From positions 1 to 17,803 of the forward strand of contig CAPPGO010000018.1 of NCBI GenBank assembly GCA_948678575.1: 17,803 nucleotides of DNA, given 5' to 3'. The notes below the pieces were generated by a model that saw only the letters and a list, made by a program, of their open reading frames with translations, made no database searches and had not been told where the DNA came from. This document shows positions 15,120-17,803 of this stretch, one piece after another. The stretch's first letter is position 1, and the number at the start of each line of letters is the position of its first letter. The stretch is from an uncultured Clostridia bacterium (GTDB lineage Bacteria; Bacillota; Clostridia; TANB77; CAG-508). A program made the position numbers and the translations under genes.

Positions 15120-16159
15120 TTGTCAATTTAGCTAAATTCTTTTTTTACAAAATTTCATTTTTTATGCTTCAACATTCTTGACCTTATCTTCTGCTTTATC
15201 ATTTTTTCATTTTTGCTTCATAAACCTGTTTGTTACTACTTTATGTTAAGTATTTGGTGTTTTCATACAAATCTCTGAAACGCTTATTTTCCACTACTTT
15301 TTTGACTTAGACTAATCAAAAAAAGTGCCACTTTTATCAAAAGTGCTTTTATTCCATTTTTCGCTCTCTTTCTTCTCTTCTTCTAAAAAATTTTTTAGCA
15401 TCAAAATCTTGCTCAAAATTTTTTGTAACATTTCTTAGCAATTTTCAAAAAAATTTTCACTCTTTTTTAATTTCATTTATTTTATTTTTATAAATTAGTC
15501 AGTTCTATTTATTTTTTATTATTTTCTTTTAATTAAATTTTGATCTATTTTATTCTTTCATATCTAATTTGTATATTTAATTTATATATTTTAGAAAAAT
15601 TTTTTCAAATCTTTTGTTTTCCTTTATATATCAGTGTTTTTCAAATTTTTTTTATAATTTTTATTCTAATTTCCATCTTTCAATCATATTTTTACTTTTA
15701 TTTCTTAATTAATTATTTATTTCTTTTATTTTTATCTTATCTTATTTAATAAAATTTTATTTAAATTAATTAATATTATTTATTTGATTTTTTATTAAAT
15801 AATTCTCTTCTTTTTTCAAATAATTATTTTTATTAATTATATTTTTAAATTTAATTTTATTTTTAAATTAATTTTTTATAATTATTTAATTCAATTTCTT
15901 TTTTCAATATTATTTAATTATATTTTTATAAAATAATTATTGTTTTATTTATAATTATTTTAATTTATTGTCTATAATTAATTTTATTTTTATAAATTAT
16001 TATTTATTTAATTTTTATTAATTAATATTTTTTCTTTTTATATAAATATTATTTTTGATTTTTTTTATTATAAATATATTTTATTTCTAATACTATTCAA
16101 ATATTTTTCGTATTACAATTTTTCTTTTTTATATCTTCAAATTTATCTTTAAAAATTGC
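15120..16159. repeat. Tandem repeat unit 1 (1040 bases)
   Basis: First complete unit. Its core (15120-15345) differs from that of unit 2 at only about a dozen positions counted by eye, with no gaps. It carries the palindrome AATTTAGCTAAATT (15125-15138), the three-arm element at 15321-15345, and downstream the 16-base palindrome CTAAAAAATTTTTTAG. From about 15690 it becomes nearly pure A/T. A DnaA-box-like TTTTCCACT lies at 15287-15295. Confidence 0.88.
15321..15345. promoter_or_regulatory. Three-arm element AAAAGTG-C-CACTTTT-ATC-AAAAGTG (repeated at 16361-16385 and 17333-17357)
   Basis: The heptamer AAAAGTG occurs twice in direct and once in inverted orientation with spacers of 1 and 3 bases, and the whole 25-base element is identical in all three repeat units. 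As DNA it resembles a set of protein half-sites. As minus-strand RNA, CACTTTT-GAT-AAAAGTG forms a 7-bp hairpin followed by GGCACTTTTTTT, which looks like an intrinsic terminator. Which reading is right cannot be decided from sequence. Confidence 0.6.
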
Positions 16160-17131
16160 TTGTCAATTTAGCTAAATTCTTTTTTTACAAAATTTCATTT
16201 TTTATGCTTCAACATTCTTGACCTTATCTTCTACTCTATCATTTTTTCATTTTTACTCCATAAACCTGTTTGTTACCACTTTATGTTAAGTATTTGGCTC
16301 TTTCACACAATTCTCCGAAACGCTTATTTTCCACTACTTTTTTGACTTACACTAATCAAAAAAAGTGCCACTTTTATCAAAAGTGCTTTTATGTCATTTT
16401 TCTCGCTCTTTCTTCTCTTCTTCTAAAAAATTTTTTAGCATCAAAAACCTGCTCAAATTTTTTTGTAACATTTCTCATCGATTTTCAAAAAAATTTTCAC
16501 TCTTTTTTTATTTCATTTATTTTATTTTTATAAATTGGAAGGTTTTATTTATTTTTTATTATTATCTTTTAATTAAAATTTGATCTATTTTACTCTTTTA
16601 TATTTAATTCATACACTTTATTTAAATTTATTAAAAATTTCTCTCCCAATCTTTAATTTTCCTTTATATATCAATGTCTTTCAAATTTTTTTATAATATT
16701 TATTCTAATTTTCATCTTTTAATCATATTCTTAGCTTTATTTCTTAATTAATTGTTTATTTTTATCATTTATTATTTAATAAAACTTTAAATAAATTAAT
16801 TTATATTAATTATTCAATATTTAATAAAATAATTATTTTTATTAATAATATTTTTTTAATTTAATTCTATTTTTAAATTAATTTTTTATAATTATTTAAT
16901 TTCTTTTTTATTATATTTTATAAAAATAATTTTCATTTTATTTATATTTATTATCTATAATTAATTTTATTTTTATGAATTATTATTTATTTAATTTTTA
17001 TTAATTAATTTTTTCTTTTTTTATATAAATATTATTTTTGATTTTATTTATTATAAATAAATTTTTATTCTTAATCTGATTCAAATATTTTTCGTATTCC
17101 AATTTTTATTTTTTATATCTTTAAAAATTGC
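16160..17131. repeat. Tandem repeat unit 2 (972 bases)
   Basis: Second complete unit, shorter than unit 1 by 68 bases, all lost from the pure A/T half rather than the core. Palindrome AATTTAGCTAAATT is at 16165-16178 and the three-arm element at 16361-16385. Plus-strand open frames of 87 and 72 codons here have no intact counterparts in units 1 and 3 and lack ribosome binding sites, so I do not call them genes. Confidence 0.88.
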
Positions 17132-17803
17132 TTGTCAATTTAGCTAAATTCTTTTTTTACAAAATTTCATTTTTTATGGTTCGACATTATAGACCTTACC
17201 TTCTGCTTAATCATTTTTCCATTTTTGATCCATAAAGTCATTTGTTACTATTTTATGTTAAGTATTTGACGTTTTTATACCAATCTCCGAAACGCTTATT
17301 TTCCACTACTTTTTTAACTTACACTAATCAAAAAAAGTGCCACTTTTATCAAAAGTGCTTTTATTCCATTTTTCTTGCTCTTTTTCATCTTCGTCTAAAA
17401 ATTTTTTAAGCATCAAAAACTTGCTCAAAATTTTTTGTAACATTTCTTAGCAATTTTCAAAAAATTTTTCACTCTTTTTTAATTTCATTTATTTTATTTT
17501 TATAAATTGGAAAGTTCTATTTATTTTTTATTATTATCTTTTAATTAAATTTTGACTTATTTTATTCCTGTATATCTAATTTCTATATTTAATTTAATTT
17601 TTTTGGAAAGTTTTATTCAAATTCTTTGTTTTCCTTTATATATCAAGGTTTTTCAAATTTTTTATAGTATTTATTCTAATTTTCATCTTTTAATCATATT
17701 TTTAGTTTTATTTCTTAATTAATTGTTTATTTTTATCATTTATTATTTAATAAAATTCTATTTTAATTAATTAATATTATTTATTTAATTCTTAATTAAT
17801 TTA
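17132..17803. repeat. Tandem repeat unit 3 (cut by window end)
   Basis: First 672 bases of a third unit. Its core differs from unit 2 at about 25 of 226 positions, again with no indels, while the first 47 bases and the three-arm element (17333-17357) are unchanged. The palindrome CTAAAAAATTTTTTAG of units 1 and 2 is here shifted to CTAAAAATTTTTTAAG. Confidence 0.87.

Larger units (their letters stand above)
14950..17803. repeat. Array of about 1-kb AT-rich non-coding tandem repeats, continuing past the window
   Basis: A block of at least 2.85 kb without a convincing gene is built of head-to-tail units. Full units begin with the same TTGTCAATTTAGCTAAATTC at 15120, 16160 and 17132, so the periods are 1040 and 972 bases. 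Before the first lies a partial, more diverged unit end (about 14950-15119), as expected at the edge of an array. Each unit has a 226-base core free of indels, then a transition of mixed conservation, then about 500 bases made almost only of A and T. The plus strand is strongly T-rich and G-poor throughout. Open frames present in one copy are interrupted in the others. Confidence 0.9.

Noticed and set aside
15540..15749. 69-codon plus-strand open frame in repeat unit 1
   Set aside because: Almost only Phe, Ile, Leu and Tyr from T-rich DNA, no ribosome binding site, and not preserved in units 2 and 3.
16270..16583. Two overlapping plus-strand open frames (87 and 72 codons) in repeat unit 2
   Set aside because: The equivalent frames in units 1 and 3 are interrupted by stops and there is no binding site, so they are by-products of AT-rich repeat sequence.
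15118..17803. CRISPR array
   Set aside because: Units are about 1 kb with no short direct repeats separated by unique spacers, and there are no cas genes.
14950..17803. Insertion sequence or other mobile element
   Set aside because: No transposase-like frame, no terminal inverted repeats bounding the units and no visible target duplications.

Overview
The window is A+T-rich DNA whose genes look like those of an anaerobic, endospore-forming Firmicute of the class Clostridia, probably an uncultured one. The reasons are low G+C, strong GGAGG-type ribosome binding sites, several sporulation genes (spoIIR, spmA, spmB, a GerMN-domain gene) and a large oxygen-sensitive iron-sulfur protein of the 2-hydroxyacyl-CoA dehydratase activase type. 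I cannot place the species from sequence alone.

Layout. (1) Bases 1-222, minus strand: a tRNA operon (tRNA-Lys then tRNA-Glu, the latter cut by the window edge) with a near-consensus promoter, a leader hairpin and a perfect hairpin between the tRNAs. (2) 254-3359, minus: a 988-aa fusion of a UDP-sugar pyrophosphorylase of the eukaryotic UAP1 type with a complete PgcA-type phosphoglucomutase. It has its own terminator, promoter and possible cre-like sites. (3) 3516-6285, plus: spoIIR, murA and walJ. (4) 6278-9073, minus: trmN6, rsmI, spmA and a frameshifted spmB, a probable operon read from an extended -10 promoter inside the end of the next gene. (5) 9057-9593, minus: a membrane-anchored GerMN-domain protein. 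(6) 9684-10408, plus: a hemolysin III family membrane protein, also frameshifted. (7) 10420-14900, plus: a 1446-aa activase-related iron-sulfur protein with promoter, attenuator-like leader hairpin and terminator. (8) 14907-17803: a 14/16 match to the chromosomal parS site, followed by an extremely A+T-rich array of about 1-kb non-coding tandem repeats that runs out of the window.

How the genes fit together. Regions 3-5 combine sporulation (SpoIIR signalling from forespore to mother cell, SpmA/B core dehydration, a GerM-like protein) with cell-wall synthesis (MurA, WalJ) and RNA modification (RsmI, TrmN6). The fusion in region 2 would supply a UDP-sugar for wall or glycan polymers. In Bacillus subtilis trmN6/rsmI and walJ lie close to the replication origin, so a parS-like site here is plausible.

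The strongest points for a second look are the two-step UDP-sugar fusion enzyme, the tandem 1-kb repeats with an indel-free conserved core, the parS-like site beside them, the leader hairpin of the activase gene, and two single-base C insertions that break spmB and the hemolysin III gene in the same way.
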